A stretch of DNA of 64,000 nucleotides from Planococcus sp. ISL-109 (GCF_018613655.1 NZ_JAGGPW010000004.1:710627-774626), one strand, 5' to 3'. Counted from the first letter of the stretch, positions 27,113 through 37,399 are shown. Translations and numbers: made by a program. The notes: generated by a model not told the origin, from the sequence alone.

Positions 27113-28654
27113 TTATAGCGGCATATTGCCGTGTTTTTTCTTCGGGCGTTCGTCTTTCTTGTTGCGCATCATCTCGAGTGCCTGGATCAGCTTGATTCGC
27201 GTCTCCCGCGGATCGATCACGTCATCAACCATGCCGCGTGCGGCTGCGACATACGGATTGGCGAACTTCACGCGGTATTCTTCGATTTTAGCGGCACGTG
27301 TCGCTTCCGGATCATCGCTTGCGGCGATTTCACGCGCAAAGATGATGTTTGCTGCGCCGTTCGGCCCCATAACAGCAATTTCTGCGTTCGGCCACGAATA
27401 CACAAGATCTGCACCGATCGATTTTGAGTTGAGCGCGACATAGGCACCGCCGTAAGCTTTGCGCAAAATGACTGTCATTTTCGGCACGGTCGCTTCCGAA
27501 TATGCATAAAGGATCTTTGCACCGTGGCGGATGATGCCCCCGTGTTCTTGCTTAATCCCCGGGAAAAAGCCGGTGACGTCTTCGAATGTGATGAGCGGGA
27601 TATTGAAGCTGTCGCAGAAGCGAATAAACCGAGCCGCTTTGTCGGACGAATCGATATCAAGACCACCAGCCATTACTTTCGGTTGGTTGCACACAAGACC
27701 GACTGTTTCCCCTTTAATGCGTGCAAGGCCGATGACGATATTGCGCGCGAATTCCGGCTGCACTTCCATGAAGCTGTCCTTGTCGACGACCTGCTCGACA
27801 ACTTTACGCACATCGTACGGGCGGATCGCTTCAAACGGTACGACATCCGCCAAGTCCGGGCGATAATCATCTTCGTTATCGACTTCTAGTCGAGGCGGCA
27901 TTTCCTGGTTGTTTTGCGGCAAATAGCTGATCAATTGGCGCACCATTTCGAGCACTTCCTGTTCAGAACCGGAACGGAAATGGGCGTTTCCGCTGATGGC
28001 GGTATGTACACGTGAGCCTCCAAGATCCTCGGAAGAAATTTTTTCTCCCGTAACCGTTTCGATGACTTTCGGTCCGGTGATGAACATCTGGCTCGTCTTA
28101 TCGACCATGAAGACAAAATCCGTAATCGCCGGTGAATACACCGCGCCTCCTGCAGATGGCCCCATGATGACGGAGATCTGCGGGATGACGCCGGAATAAA
28201 TCGAGTTGCGGTAGAAAATATGGCCGTAGCCATCAAGCGATAACACGCCTTCTTGGATGCGGGCACCGCCGGAATCGTTCAAGCCAATGAACGGTGCGCC
28301 GTTTTTCGCGGCCATGTCCATGACATTGGCGATTTTTTTCGCGTGCATTTCCCCGAGTGCCCCACCGAACACAGTGAAATCCTGTGAGAACAAATAAACT
28401 GGGCGTCCGTTCACTTTTCCGTACCCGGTTACAACGCCTTCACCTGGACCTTTGCCCATGCCGAAATCGGTCGTACGGTGTTCGACAAACGGGCTCAGTT
28501 CGACAAAACTGCCTTCGTCAAGCAATAATTCGATGCGTTCGCGTGCCGTCAGTTTGCCTTTTTCGTGCTGTTTCTCGATTCGGGCTTCGCCTCCGCCAAG
28601 CTCTATTTCTCTTTTTCTATCGTACAATTCATTGATGCGTTCATAAATGTCCAT
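27113..28654 (-). CDS. pccB: Propionyl-CoA carboxylase carboxyltransferase (beta) subunit
   Basis: A 513-aa acyl-CoA carboxylase carboxyltransferase that moves CO2 from carboxybiotin to propionyl-CoA (or a similar acyl-CoA). Two crotonase-like halves are seen; the carboxybiotin and acyl-CoA sites are in GGARIQEGV with GPSAGGAVYSPA, and GGAYVALNSKSIGAD. It sits between the epimerase and a YqjE-type peptidase, as in B. subtilis. No partner alpha subunit (biotin carboxylase fused to biotin carrier) is nearby, so it must use one from elsewhere, possibly AccC/AccB at 58544-60413. Confidence 0.92.
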   Translation of the reverse strand: MDIYERINELYDRKREIELGGGEARIEKQHEKGKLTARERIELLLDEGSFVELSPFVEHRTTDFGMGKGPGEGVVTGYGKVNGRPVYLFSQDFTVFGGALGEMHAKKIANVMDMAAKNGAPFIGLNDSGGARIQEGVLSLDGYGHIFYRNSIYSGVIPQISVIMGPSAGGAVYSPAITDFVFMVDKTSQMFITGPKVIETVTGEKISSEDLGGSRVHTAISGNAHFRSGSEQEVLEMVRQLISYLPQNNQEMPPRLEVDNEDDYRPDLADVVPFEAIRPYDVRKVVEQVVDKDSFMEVQPEFARNIVIGLARIKGETVGLVCNQPKVMAGGLDIDSSDKAARFIRFCDSFNIPLITFEDVTGFFPGIKQEHGGIIRHGAKILYAYSEATVPKMTVILRKAYGGAYVALNSKSIGADLVYSWPNAEIAVMGPNGAANIIFAREIAASDDPEATRAAKIEEYRVKFANPYVAAARGMVDDVIDPRETRIKLIQALEMMRNKKDERPKKKHGNMPL

Positions 28655-28669
28655 TTTCCCACTCCTCCG

Positions 28670-29068
28670 TCACTTCTTTTCGCATAGTTCGTACAATACA
28701 CCGTGTGATGATTTGGGGTGAAGGAATGCGACCATCGCCCCGCCAGCACCTGGTTTCGGTTCTTCACTCAATAGCTGGACACCGTTCGTCCGAAGCTCTT
28801 CCATGCGCTCTTCGATGCCGTCAACACCGAATGCGATATGATGGATGCCTTCGCCTTTTTTCTCGATGAACTTATGGATTGGGCTGTCTTCGCTCATCGG
28901 CTCGAGCAACTCGATCTTAATGTTGCCGGCATCTAAAAATGCGACTTTCACTTTCTGCCCTTCCACTTCCTCCACTTTCATCAGCGGACACCCGAGTGTC
29001 TCTGTGTAATAAGGCAGGACCTGCTCTAAATCTTTTACAGCGATTCCGATATGATCAACTTTCTTCAT
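28670..29068 (-). CDS. mce: Methylmalonyl-CoA epimerase
   Basis: A 132-aa VOC-fold protein converting (S)- to (R)-methylmalonyl-CoA for the mutase. Family motifs: DHIGIAVKDLEQVLPYY at the start (metal His), GIHHIAFGVD (second His) and PKSSHGVLYELCE with the terminal Glu ligand. It lies 15 bp before pccB and is first in that operon. Confidence 0.93.
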   Translation of the reverse strand: MKKVDHIGIAVKDLEQVLPYYTETLGCPLMKVEEVEGQKVKVAFLDAGNIKIELLEPMSEDSPIHKFIEKKGEGIHHIAFGVDGIEERMEELRTNGVQLLSEEPKPGAGGAMVAFLHPKSSHGVLYELCEKK

Positions 29069-29234
29069 CCTTATTCACTTCCTTTTTTAGCTTCCTCTTT
29101 ATTGTACCCATTCACCGGCAAAAACTCTAGTTGTTATCGAATATTATGAAAATGGAGATGTTGGCAGTTTAAAATTCTCCCCCAATATGGTATGATATGC
29201 TGAAAGTCCAGTTAATAAAGGAGCTATGCTATCC

Positions 29235-29330
29235 ATGAGAAACCAAGCTGTCCGAAAAGTCATTGTCTATGCAATGGTCGGATTGATGCTGCTGTCGAGC
29301 CTGATGATGGGCTTAAGCTTCGTCATTTAA
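29235..29330 (+). CDS. prli42: Prli42-like stressosome membrane miniprotein (31 aa)
   Basis: A very short plus-strand gene between divergent operons. It encodes MRNQAVRKVIVYAMVGLMLL and continues SSLMMGLSFVI: a short basic N-terminus and one transmembrane helix. Length, the VRKVIVY-type start and the MGLSF ending fit Prli42, which tethers the stressosome RsbR to the membrane in Listeria. AAAGGAG lies 11 bases before the ATG at 29235; an in-frame ATG at 29226 is too close to it. A strong terminator follows. Assignment is by pattern memory. Confidence 0.7.
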   Translation: MRNQAVRKVIVYAMVGLMLLSSLMMGLSFVI

Positions 29331-29345
29331 TATGAATTTATCGAA

Positions 29346-29392
29346 AGAGCATCCGCAAGCGCCTGCAACAGGCGTTTCGGATGCTCTTTTTT
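29346..29392 (+). terminator. Terminator of the Prli42-like gene
   Basis: Stem AGAGCATCCG..CGGATGCTCT with an inner GCGCCTG/CAGGCG pairing, then six T on the plus strand. Confidence 0.9.
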
Positions 29393-29431
29393 CATGGGTG
29401 CATACAGGTGATGTGGATTCAACCGTGCAAA

Positions 29432-29465
29432 AAACCGGCCAGAGGGCTTCTCTGGCCGGTTTTTT
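29432..29465. terminator. Bidirectional terminator
   Basis: Stem AACCGGCCAGAG/CTCTGGCCGGTT with A-run before and T-run after. It ends the YqjA-like gene on the minus strand and overlaps its stop codon. Confidence 0.88.
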
Positions 29466-30456
29466 ATGCAGGTGATGCCATCAGCCCTTTTTTATTGTGG
29501 AAGCCTTTATAGGATTGCTTGATCTCCAAATACGTCTCCATCTCTTGGATGATGGCGTTCAGATCGGCCATCGCCAAAAATTTCTCATGCGTATCGGGCA
29601 ATGGCATCGCAGCAAAGTTCGCTTTGACGTGATCCAATTTATCGATGTATTGATAGGCAGTATTTCCCGAATGGACATGTTCCGATAAGTCTTCGAGGAA
29701 ATCAGCGACCAGTTGCGTCTGTCCGACAATGACCGGAAGTGCAGTGATTTTCGGCAAAATGCGCTCGATGATTTCAAGTTGCTGCTCGCGCATATCGAAA
29801 TAATGATAATACTTGTTCTCATGGCGCAACAAGTGATTTTCAACATCTTGATATGCGAGTGCCTTTGCTTTATCGAGCAGCTTTTCCGCTTCCATCAATT
29901 CCTTGCCCGTCCAATCGGATTCCCCCTGGCGCAAGTAAATGGTGATTTCCTTGAACACCGACGAGTACAGACTTTCAATCTCCTCGCGGTAGCTGGCCAG
30001 TTTCTTTTCAATGCTCGGCATATACATATTGACCAGCAGTGCTGTCCCAAACCCGATCAACATGAGCAAGACTTCGTTGATGAATAACCCAGTCGTTAAG
30101 TTTTTCGCGTCGTATAGATGCAGCAGAATAACCGCACTTGAGACAAAGCCGTCCGAAAAGCCAAGGCTGACTAGTACCGGAATGAACAGGAGAATCATTA
30201 AGCCGAGCATCACCGGATGGTAAGTGCCCAGTTCAAAAAAGACATACGCAAAACCTATGGCGATCATGCTCGCAACAAAACGGGAGAACGCCGCGCGCAC
30301 CGATTTTTTCTTGGTCGGCTGAATGCATAAAATCGCCAGAATACCCGCCGATACATAATATTCCAGCCCGATTAATTGGGCAAGATAAATGGCGATTGCT
30401 GCACCGAGCGCCGTTTTCATCGTCCGGTAGCCAATTCGATATGGTTTCAGTTTCAT
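29464..30456 (-). CDS. Aromatic acid exporter family protein (YqjA/DUF939 type)
   Basis: A 330-aa membrane protein with about five hydrophobic segments in the first 150 residues (KTALGAAIAIYLAQLIGLEYYVSAG and following), then a cytoplasmic helical domain. The layout matches the FUSC-like / DUF939 family, of which B. subtilis YqjA is a member. Substrate not established. Single-gene unit with terminators on both sides. Confidence 0.85.
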   Translation of the reverse strand: MKLKPYRIGYRTMKTALGAAIAIYLAQLIGLEYYVSAGILAILCIQPTKKKSVRAAFSRFVASMIAIGFAYVFFELGTYHPVMLGLMILLFIPVLVSLGFSDGFVSSAVILLHLYDAKNLTTGLFINEVLLMLIGFGTALLVNMYMPSIEKKLASYREEIESLYSSVFKEITIYLRQGESDWTGKELMEAEKLLDKAKALAYQDVENHLLRHENKYYHYFDMREQQLEIIERILPKITALPVIVGQTQLVADFLEDLSEHVHSGNTAYQYIDKLDHVKANFAAMPLPDTHEKFLAMADLNAIIQEMETYLEIKQSYKGFHNKKGLMASPA

Positions 30457-30477
30457 AGCTGCCTCCCCCGTTTACAT

Positions 30478-30508
30478 AAAAAAATGCCCCGCTGCGGGGG
30501 CATTTTTA
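30478..30508. terminator. Bidirectional terminator downstream of brxB
   Basis: Stem ATGCCCC/GGGGCAT with GCTG loop, flanked by A and T runs. On the minus strand it closes the unit ending with brxB. Confidence 0.88.
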
Positions 30509-30509
30509 A

Positions 30510-30950
30510 TCAGACTTCTTCGCAATGCTCTTCAAAAATCGATTGGATGTGCGTAATGACCGACATCGGATCGTGCCCTTCGATTTCGTGGCGGCCAATT
30601 TCATCCACTAATTTGCCGTCTTTCAAAAATGCGAATGACGGTGAAGAAGGCAAATGCTCGTCGCCGAACAAATCGCGTGCTTGTGCTGTCGCTTCTTTGT
30701 CCTGGCCGGCAAATACGGTAAACAGGTGATCTGGGCGCTTATCGTAATGAATCGAGTGCAGTGCTGCTGGACGGGCGATGCCGCCTGCACAGCCGCAAAC
30801 TGAATTGATCATGACAAGGCTTGTTCCCGATTTGGCGAACGCTTGTTGCACGTCTTCCGCCGTTTGTAGTTGTGTATAGCCGCCGTCTTTTAGTTCTTGG
30901 CGGGCTTGTGTAACGATATCATTCATCAGGAAGTTAAAATCCATGCTCAT
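30510..30950 (-). CDS. brxB: Bacilliredoxin (BrxA/BrxB, YqiW family)
   Basis: A 146-aa thioredoxin-like protein that removes bacillithiol from modified protein cysteines. The active-site motif CGCAGG is in [17 protein letters not shown] near residue 50. The length and order ([11 protein letters not shown]..., [13 protein letters not shown] at the end) match YqiW/YphP. ATG at 30950 has AAGGAG eight bases upstream; a GTG three codons earlier overlaps this site and is unlikely. In this neighbourhood YqiW (BrxB) is the expected ortholog. Confidence 0.92.
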   Translation of the reverse strand: MSMDFNFLMNDIVTQARQELKDGGYTQLQTAEDVQQAFAKSGTSLVMINSVCGCAGGIARPAALHSIHYDKRPDHLFTVFAGQDKEATAQARDLFGDEHLPSSPSFAFLKDGKLVDEIGRHEIEGHDPMSVITHIQSIFEEHCEEV

Positions 30951-31015
30951 TTGTACCACTCCTTCATTATTGCTGTTCTTATCATATCAGGACAGCGGCA
31001 CAGTTGCAAAAAAGC

Positions 31016-32083
31016 TTACTCGAACAGCTGTGCGACCGCTTGGGAGACCGTCAGCTCATCGCTGAGTATGCGCTGTTCCAATTGTATAACTTGCTGTTTT
31101 CGCTCTGCGTCCCCGTAAAAACGGCTGAGCAGTTCATCGGTTATCATCGAATGGAACCAATCCTGCGTTTGTTCTTGGCGCCGCGTATTCCAATAGCCGC
31201 TTTCTTTGACCAATTGTTCGAATTCCTGCACCATGTCCCATACTTCCCGGATACCTGCTCCTTCTATGGAAGATACCGCCAAGGGACGCGTCGTCCAGCC
31301 TTCCGTTGCCGGCTGGAGAAAATGCAGCATTTGCTTGTACTCGCGCACCGTTCTGTTGGCGAGCGGCAAATTGTCGCGATCTGCTTTATGGACGATCATG
31401 GCATCCGCAAGTTCTAAAATGCCTTTTTTCATGCCTTGCAGTTCATCGCCAGCACCCGTTAAGACGAGTAGCAGGAACATATCGACCATGCCACGCACCA
31501 AAGTTTCGCTTTGGCCGACACCGACCGTTTCGACCAATATGACATCGTATCCGGCCGCTTCGCATAAAAGCATTGTCTCGCGGGTTTTTTTATGGACGCC
31601 GCCGAGCGTTCCGGCAGTCGGCGACGGCCGGATGAACGCTTGCGGATTTCTCGCAAGCTCCTCCATGCGCGTTTTGTCGCCGAGTATACTGCCTCCCGTG
31701 CGTGAAGAGCTCGGATCGATTGCGAGCACCGCCACACGGTGGCCGAGCTCAGTCAGCATCGTCCCGAAGGTTTCGATAAACGTGCTTTTTCCAGCTCCTG
31801 GGACACCTGTGATGCCAATGCGGATGCTGTTCCCGGTTTTCGGCAACAGCACATTCAATAATTGCTGGCCTCGCTGTTTATGCTCCGGATTGGTGCTCTC
31901 GAGCAAGGTGATTGCCTTACCGAGATGCAGGCGCGATCCGCTTTCGACGCCGCGAGCGAGCTCGTCCAAATCAAACTGGCTGTTTGCGGGCTTCTTGAAT
32001 TTTTTTCTCGGCACGGCTTTCATGCCATCGTGCGCATCCGAAACTCCCGACATGACCTGTCTGGACTGCTTATCCCGGTCCAT
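31016..32083 (-). CDS. meaB: MeaB, methylmalonyl-CoA mutase G-protein chaperone
   Basis: A 355-aa G3E-type GTPase that protects and reloads the adenosylcobalamin mutase. P-loop GVPGAGKSTFIE is near residue 98; the switch and base motifs AIDPSSSRTGGSILGDKTRM and VHKADRD are intact. The start overlaps the mutB stop (1 bp), so it is coupled to the mutase subunits. Confidence 0.95.
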   Translation of the reverse strand: MDRDKQSRQVMSGVSDAHDGMKAVPRKKFKKPANSQFDLDELARGVESGSRLHLGKAITLLESTNPEHKQRGQQLLNVLLPKTGNSIRIGITGVPGAGKSTFIETFGTMLTELGHRVAVLAIDPSSSRTGGSILGDKTRMEELARNPQAFIRPSPTAGTLGGVHKKTRETMLLCEAAGYDVILVETVGVGQSETLVRGMVDMFLLLVLTGAGDELQGMKKGILELADAMIVHKADRDNLPLANRTVREYKQMLHFLQPATEGWTTRPLAVSSIEGAGIREVWDMVQEFEQLVKESGYWNTRRQEQTQDWFHSMITDELLSRFYGDAERKQQVIQLEQRILSDELTVSQAVAQLFE

Positions 32084-34230
32084 CAGTCCACCTCTTCCTC
32101 GTAACCGAGGCGCGCATAAATTTCTTCTATGACTTTCTGGGCAGCGACCGGAATAACTGTTCCCGGCCCGAAAATCGCACTTGCGCCGTTGTTGCGCAGA
32201 AATTCATAATCCTGAGCTGGAATGACGCCGCCGACGACGATCAAAATATCTTCCCGCCCGACTTTTTTCAGTTCTGCCGCAAGGTCCGGCACGAGTGTCA
32301 TATGGCCTGCTGCAAGCGAACTGACGCCGATGACATGAACATCATTTTCCGCAGCCTGTTGCGCCGTTTCGGCCGGTGTCTGGAACAACGGCCCGATATC
32401 GACATCAAAGCCGAGATCGGCGAATGCAGTCGAGATGACTTTCGCGCCGCGATCGTGGCCGTCCTGGCCCATTTTCGCAATCAAAATACGCGGACGGCGC
32501 CCTTCATTGCCGATAAATTCTTCAGTCATTTGTTTGACGACCTGCATTTCCTCCTGGTTTGAGAAGTTTGAACTGTATACCCCGCTCACGGAACGAATCA
32601 CCGCCTTATGTCTGCCGGATGCTTTTTCGATGGCATCCGAAATTTCACCGAGTGATGCGCGGTGGCGTGCTGCTTCGATGGCACAAGCGAGAATATTATC
32701 TTCACCGCTCTCAGCTGCTTTGGTCAACTCCAAGAGCGCTTTGTCGACTTTTTTCTGGTCGCGTGTATCGCGCATTTTGTCCAGCCGCTCGATCTGCTTT
32801 TTGCGTACCATCGTATTGTCGATGTTCAAAATATCGATTGGGTCTTCCTGGTCGAGTCGGTAGCGATTGACGCCGATGATCGTCTCTTCGTTCGAATCGA
32901 TTTGGGCTTGTTTTTTCGCTGCCGCTTCTTCGATGCGCATTTTCGGCAAGCCAGTTTCGATTGCTTTAGCCATGCCGCCGAGTTCTTCGACTTCTTCAAT
33001 CAAAGTCCACGCTTTTTCCATGAGTTCTTCAGTCAGCTTTTCGACATAATACGAGCCGCCCCACGGATCGATCGTATTGGTCATCAAGGTTTCTTCCTGC
33101 AGGAACAATTGCGTATTGCGCGCGATGCGAGCCGAGAAATCGGTCGGCAAGGCAATCGCCTCATCCAATGCGTTCGTGTGCAAGGACTGCGTATGGCCCA
33201 TAGCCGCCGCATTCGCCTCGAGCAAAGTCCGCGTGACGTTATTGAACGGATCCTGCTCCGTCAAGCTCCACCCGGAAGTTTGGGAATGTGTGCGGAGCGC
33301 CAGTGATTTAGGGTTCTGCGGATCGAAGCTCTTCATCATTTTCGCCCAAATTTCACGTCCTGCGCGCATTTTCGCCACTTCCATAAAGTAGTTCATGCCG
33401 ATGCCCCAGAAGAACGACAAACGCGGTGCGAATTGGTCGATGCCGATGCCTGCGTCCAAGCCGGTACGGACATATTCCAAACCGTCTGCCAGCGTATAGG
33501 CAAGTTCGATATCGGCCGTTGCGCCGGCTTCCTGGATATGGTAGCCCGAAATGGAGATTGAATTGTATTTCGGCATATGGTCGGATGTGTATTTAAAGAT
33601 ATCCGCGATGATCTGCATCGACATCGCCGGTGGATAGATGTACGTATTGCGCACCATGTATTCTTTTAAAATATCGTTTTGGATCGTGCCGGCCAGCTGC
33701 TCCGGCGATACCCCTTGTTCTTCTGCTGCGACGATAAAGAACGCCATGATCGGCACAACTGCACCGTTCATCGTCATCGAGACCGACATTTGGTCGAGCG
33801 GGATGCCATCGAACAGGATTTTCATGTCTTCGACGCTGTCGATTGCGACGCCCGCTTTCCCGACATCGCCCACTACACGAGGGTGATCGGAATCATAGCC
33901 ACGGTGCGTTGCAAGATCGAATGCCACAGATAAGCCCTTTTGCCCCATCGCCAAATTGCGGCGGTAGAATGCATTGCTTTCTTCGGCTGTTGAGAATCCG
34001 GCATACTGGCGCACAGTCCAAGGCCGTGATGCGTACATCGTCGGATATGGCCCGCGCACGTTCGGCGCTATTCCCGGCAAACTCGTCTGTGGTTTGTTCA
34101 AGTCTTTGGATGTGTAGAACGGTTTTACGGCGATGCCTTCATTTGTCATAAAAGCACTGTCGTCGCGCTCGCCTAATTTTGCAATATCCAGTTTTGTTAC
34201 ATCTATGTTTCTAAAATCAGGTGTCGTCAT
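32083..34230 (-). CDS. mutB: Methylmalonyl-CoA mutase large subunit
   Basis: The 715-aa catalytic subunit that converts (R)-methylmalonyl-CoA to succinyl-CoA with adenosylcobalamin. The TIM-barrel domain shows [21 protein letters not shown] (split motif) and [16 protein letters not shown]. The C-terminal cobalamin domain has the DXHXXG motif in [14 protein letters not shown] and later [16 protein letters not shown] residues (SSLAAGH). It abuts mutA, and overlaps meaB by 1 bp. Confidence 0.97.
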   Translation of the reverse strand: MTTPDFRNIDVTKLDIAKLGERDDSAFMTNEGIAVKPFYTSKDLNKPQTSLPGIAPNVRGPYPTMYASRPWTVRQYAGFSTAEESNAFYRRNLAMGQKGLSVAFDLATHRGYDSDHPRVVGDVGKAGVAIDSVEDMKILFDGIPLDQMSVSMTMNGAVVPIMAFFIVAAEEQGVSPEQLAGTIQNDILKEYMVRNTYIYPPAMSMQIIADIFKYTSDHMPKYNSISISGYHIQEAGATADIELAYTLADGLEYVRTGLDAGIGIDQFAPRLSFFWGIGMNYFMEVAKMRAGREIWAKMMKSFDPQNPKSLALRTHSQTSGWSLTEQDPFNNVTRTLLEANAAAMGHTQSLHTNALDEAIALPTDFSARIARNTQLFLQEETLMTNTIDPWGGSYYVEKLTEELMEKAWTLIEEVEELGGMAKAIETGLPKMRIEEAAAKKQAQIDSNEETIIGVNRYRLDQEDPIDILNIDNTMVRKKQIERLDKMRDTRDQKKVDKALLELTKAAESGEDNILACAIEAARHRASLGEISDAIEKASGRHKAVIRSVSGVYSSNFSNQEEMQVVKQMTEEFIGNEGRRPRILIAKMGQDGHDRGAKVISTAFADLGFDVDIGPLFQTPAETAQQAAENDVHVIGVSSLAAGHMTLVPDLAAELKKVGREDILIVVGGVIPAQDYEFLRNNGASAIFGPGTVIPVAAQKVIEEIYARLGYEEEVD

Positions 34231-35925
34231 TTACAGCGCCTCCTTTCCGAGCGACAAAACGTCTTTCAATTTGGCAATCAACGGCTTTCCGGCATAGAGA
34301 CAATCACGGATGCCGTTTGCTTCCCAGTTAGCCATGGTTTCGGCATCGACTTTTCCGGCGACGTCAATGGCCGTTTGCGGTTTCAGGCCAGGCACGATTT
34401 TCGCAAGTGTATCCTGGCTGCCGCATAATACCGCATAGTCGAGTTCCTCAGAACGGATAAAACGGTTGACTTCGTCTGCGGAAGATAGATAAGGGCTGAT
34501 TTCGGGCTCGATTCCCGCAACGGAAAGAAAACCTGACACAAAGTCCGCCTGAGGTTTCACCGCTTTTAACGGTTCCAACAAGATAATGGCTGATTTGATG
34601 CTCGTTTCGCGGCTTTTAGCGCGCAGTTTCTCAAATGGTGTTGACAAGCGTTTGGCGGTCATGTATTCCAAGTGTGCCGCATCAATTTTCGAGTCCTTTA
34701 CTGGTTCTTGTGGATTGGCGTATACATTCGTGCCGATTAATGAAGTTTTGCGCTTGGTTGCCTGTTGCTCGCGTTCGAGCCACTTCGCTTGGATGTCATC
34801 AGTCAGCCAGCCTGTGCGTTTGACTTCAGAATAGCCGCCAGCTTCCTGGATTTCGCAGAAATAATTCCAAGCAGCATCTACGTACTGGCGAGTTAAGCTT
34901 TCGATAAAGTAAGATCCGCCTGCGGCATCCGTGACATGCGATACGTGGGATTCTTCTTTAATGACCAACTGGACATTGCGGGCGATGCGGCGGCTCGATG
35001 CGGTCGGAACCGTAAGGAAATCGTGCGGATGCACCGTGTGCCCGTCAGTTCCGGCTAATACTGCCGAGAATGTTGCATTGCCGGCACGCAGTAGATTGAC
35101 ATATGGATCCAATTTGGAATATGAGCGGACGGAGGTTTCCGTAAACACCGGAATGCGTGGTGCCTGCTCGCCGTATGCGGTGCCGAATGCCTGCCACAAG
35201 ATGCGGAATGCGCGTATTTTTGCGATTTCCTGGAAGAAATGCGTATCGACCGCAAAACGCACCCAAAACTTACTGGCCGCTTGTTCGAATGTTTGCTCTT
35301 TCAACGACTCCGCCATCATGCTCAGTGCCACACCCAACTCATGTATAATGGTGCCGCCGGCATTATGCGTCGGCAGTGTATCGATCAATTCGGTGCGGAC
35401 CTTAGCAGGTGCTTTGACGGCTTCTGCTGCAAAAATAACGCCTTGTACCTCGTCCTGCTGCTCTGTTGTCAGCAATTCGAAGACGCGCAATATCGGATCT
35501 TGTTCTTCGATCAATTTAAAATAAATCGGATAGCGGACGATCAAGGCTGCTAATTCTTCTAGCTGCACTTCGGTCCAGTCGAACGGGTGAGCGCTCGTGT
35601 AGACAATAGCTTCGTTGCCTCGTGCAAGGTCTTCTTTTGTCACTGTTAAAAACATCTCGGCATCTTCTGCTGCAATTTCCTGTGCGACGATCCAGGAAGA
35701 TTGGAACTTCCCGCTTTGCACCGCAGCCGTCTGCGCATTTACATCGGATACAGTCCGCTCCAACATACTTTCTGTATAAAGGGGTTCGAGGGTAATGTCT
35801 TCTATTGTTCGCGTTTTCATCACCTTGTCAAAATCTTTTCCTTTTAAAGCAGCTACTGCTGCTTGTTTCCATTCATCGTATGTACGCTCAGGAAACTGAA
35901 TGTTTTTCATCGATTCAATCGTCAA
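34231..35925 (-). CDS. mutA: Methylmalonyl-CoA mutase small subunit
   Basis: A 564-aa non-catalytic partner of MutB. The barrel part is recognisable (RIPVFTETSVRSYSKLDPYVNLLRAG, NVQLVIKEESHVSHVTDAAGGSYF), but the C-terminal cobalamin-like domain lacks DXHXXG, as in known small subunits. The start is TTG at 35925 with GGAGGG six bases upstream. It begins the mutA-mutB-meaB operon right after the terminator of bkdB. Confidence 0.93.
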   Translation of the reverse strand: MTIESMKNIQFPERTYDEWKQAAVAALKGKDFDKVMKTRTIEDITLEPLYTESMLERTVSDVNAQTAAVQSGKFQSSWIVAQEIAAEDAEMFLTVTKEDLARGNEAIVYTSAHPFDWTEVQLEELAALIVRYPIYFKLIEEQDPILRVFELLTTEQQDEVQGVIFAAEAVKAPAKVRTELIDTLPTHNAGGTIIHELGVALSMMAESLKEQTFEQAASKFWVRFAVDTHFFQEIAKIRAFRILWQAFGTAYGEQAPRIPVFTETSVRSYSKLDPYVNLLRAGNATFSAVLAGTDGHTVHPHDFLTVPTASSRRIARNVQLVIKEESHVSHVTDAAGGSYFIESLTRQYVDAAWNYFCEIQEAGGYSEVKRTGWLTDDIQAKWLEREQQATKRKTSLIGTNVYANPQEPVKDSKIDAAHLEYMTAKRLSTPFEKLRAKSRETSIKSAIILLEPLKAVKPQADFVSGFLSVAGIEPEISPYLSSADEVNRFIRSEELDYAVLCGSQDTLAKIVPGLKPQTAIDVAGKVDAETMANWEANGIRDCLYAGKPLIAKLKDVLSLGKEAL

Positions 35926-35984
35926 ACTATTCCCTCCTCAAAGCTTTCTGTTTCTAGTTTACCTGACACAGCGGGTTACTGAAA

Positions 35985-36019
35985 GAAAAAAAAGCTTGAA
36001 GTCCGAAGACTCCAAACTT
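35985..36019 (-). terminator. Terminator of the ptb-bkd operon
   Basis: Stem AAGTTTGGAGTC/GACTTCAAGCTT (TTCG loop), then T-run on the minus strand, 5 bp past the bkdB stop. Confidence 0.85.
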
Positions 36020-36023
36020 TTCA

Positions 36024-37358
36024 TTAATATACGGAAGTGTTTTCTTTGTTCATTTTCTCGAGAATTTCTTTGACGCGTGCCAAGAATTGGCCACAGACAA
36101 GACCGTCAAGAACGCGGTGGTCGAGTGACAAGCACAAGTTGACCATATCACGTGCCGCGATCATGCCACCTTGCATGATAACTGGGCGCTTGATGATCGA
36201 TTCAACTTGAAGAATCGCTGCCTGCGGGTGGTTGATGATGCCCATCGACTGGACAGAACCGAACGACCCAGTGTTGTTGACAGTGAACGTCCCGCCCTGC
36301 ATGTCCGCAGACTTCAGTTTGCCGGTGCGTGCTTTTTGTGCCAATTCGTTGACTTCACGGCCGATCCCTTTGACTGATTTTTCATCAGCGTTTTTGATGA
36401 CCGGAACGAACAACGCATTGTCGGACGCGACAGCGATCGAGATGTTGATATCTTTTTTCTGGATGATCTTATCTCCTGCCCACATTGAATTCATCATTGG
36501 GAATTCTTTCAATGCTTGGGAAATAGCTTTGACGAAGAACGCGAAATAGGTAATGTTGAAGCCTTCTTTTTTCTTGAAGTCGCCTTTGATGGAATCGCGG
36601 AATTGCGCGAGATCCGTCACGTCGACTTCGATCATCATCCAAGCGTGCGGTGCTTCATGCTTGCTCTTGAGCATATTCGCTGCAATCGCTTTGCGCACGC
36701 CGGAAACTGGAATTTCAATATCTCCGGGTGCCGATTCGATTGGCGCTTGTTTCGCTGCCGGTTCTTTCGGTACTTGTGGTGCGGCTTCTTGAGCTGGTTC
36801 AGCCGATTGTGGCGCTTGTGCCTGCTGATCTCCGGCTTGCGGGATATTGCCGCTGTCGATCAACTGCATCAAATCTTTACGGGTAATGCGCCCTTCGTTT
36901 CCAGATCCTTCGACTTGGTTTAAATCGATGTCGTGTTCTTGCGACAAACGAAGAACGGCCGGTGAATAACGCGCTTTGCCGACTTGAGGCTTAGCAGGTT
37001 TAGTGGAACCTTTTTCACCTTCCAGTTTTTTCGTCGGCGCAGCTCCTGCAGCCGGCATTTCATTGGCTTTTTCACCAGCAGCGGGTTTTGCTTCTTCCAC
37101 TTCTGCCGAACCGCCGCCTTCTGTTTCAATCGTGCAGACAACTTCGCCGACTTCCAGCGTTTCGCCTTCAGCTGCAATCAATTCCTTGATCGTGCCTGTA
37201 AACGATGACGGGACTTCCGCCGTTACTTTATCGGTATTGACTTCTGCCAGCGGGTCATATTTATTGACGTGGTCGCCTGGCTGGACGAGCCATTTTTCGA
37301 TCGTGCCTTCAGTGACACTCTCACCGAGCTGAGGCATCGTGATTTTTTCGATAGCCAA
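36024..37358 (-). CDS. bkdB: Branched-chain 2-oxoacid dehydrogenase E2 (dihydrolipoamide acyltransferase)
   Basis: A 444-aa E2. The lipoyl domain (residues 1-80) has the modified lysine in EVNTDKVTAEVPS. A Glu/Ala/Pro-rich linker leads to an E1/E3-binding domain (YSPAVLRLSQEHDIDLNQVEG), then a second Gln/Ala/Pro linker, and the catalytic acyltransferase domain with LSLDHRVLDGLVCGQF (catalytic His-Arg-x-x-x-Asp-Gly). The start is TTG at 37358 with AGGAGG seven bases upstream. Unlike its operon mates it is separated from the upstream gene by a 565-bp repeat-filled gap. Confidence 0.96.
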   Translation of the reverse strand: MAIEKITMPQLGESVTEGTIEKWLVQPGDHVNKYDPLAEVNTDKVTAEVPSSFTGTIKELIAAEGETLEVGEVVCTIETEGGGSAEVEEAKPAAGEKANEMPAAGAAPTKKLEGEKGSTKPAKPQVGKARYSPAVLRLSQEHDIDLNQVEGSGNEGRITRKDLMQLIDSGNIPQAGDQQAQAPQSAEPAQEAAPQVPKEPAAKQAPIESAPGDIEIPVSGVRKAIAANMLKSKHEAPHAWMMIEVDVTDLAQFRDSIKGDFKKKEGFNITYFAFFVKAISQALKEFPMMNSMWAGDKIIQKKDINISIAVASDNALFVPVIKNADEKSVKGIGREVNELAQKARTGKLKSADMQGGTFTVNNTGSFGSVQSMGIINHPQAAILQVESIIKRPVIMQGGMIAARDMVNLCLSLDHRVLDGLVCGQFLARVKEILEKMNKENTSVY

Positions 37359-37399
37359 TGGGATTCCTCCTCTTCAATGTATTCCACATTTCTGCGTAT

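Noticed and set aside
35926-36023. A cobalamin riboswitch ahead of the mutase genes
   Set aside because: The gap is under 100 bp and is occupied by the bkdB terminator; no B12-box-like sequence is seen.
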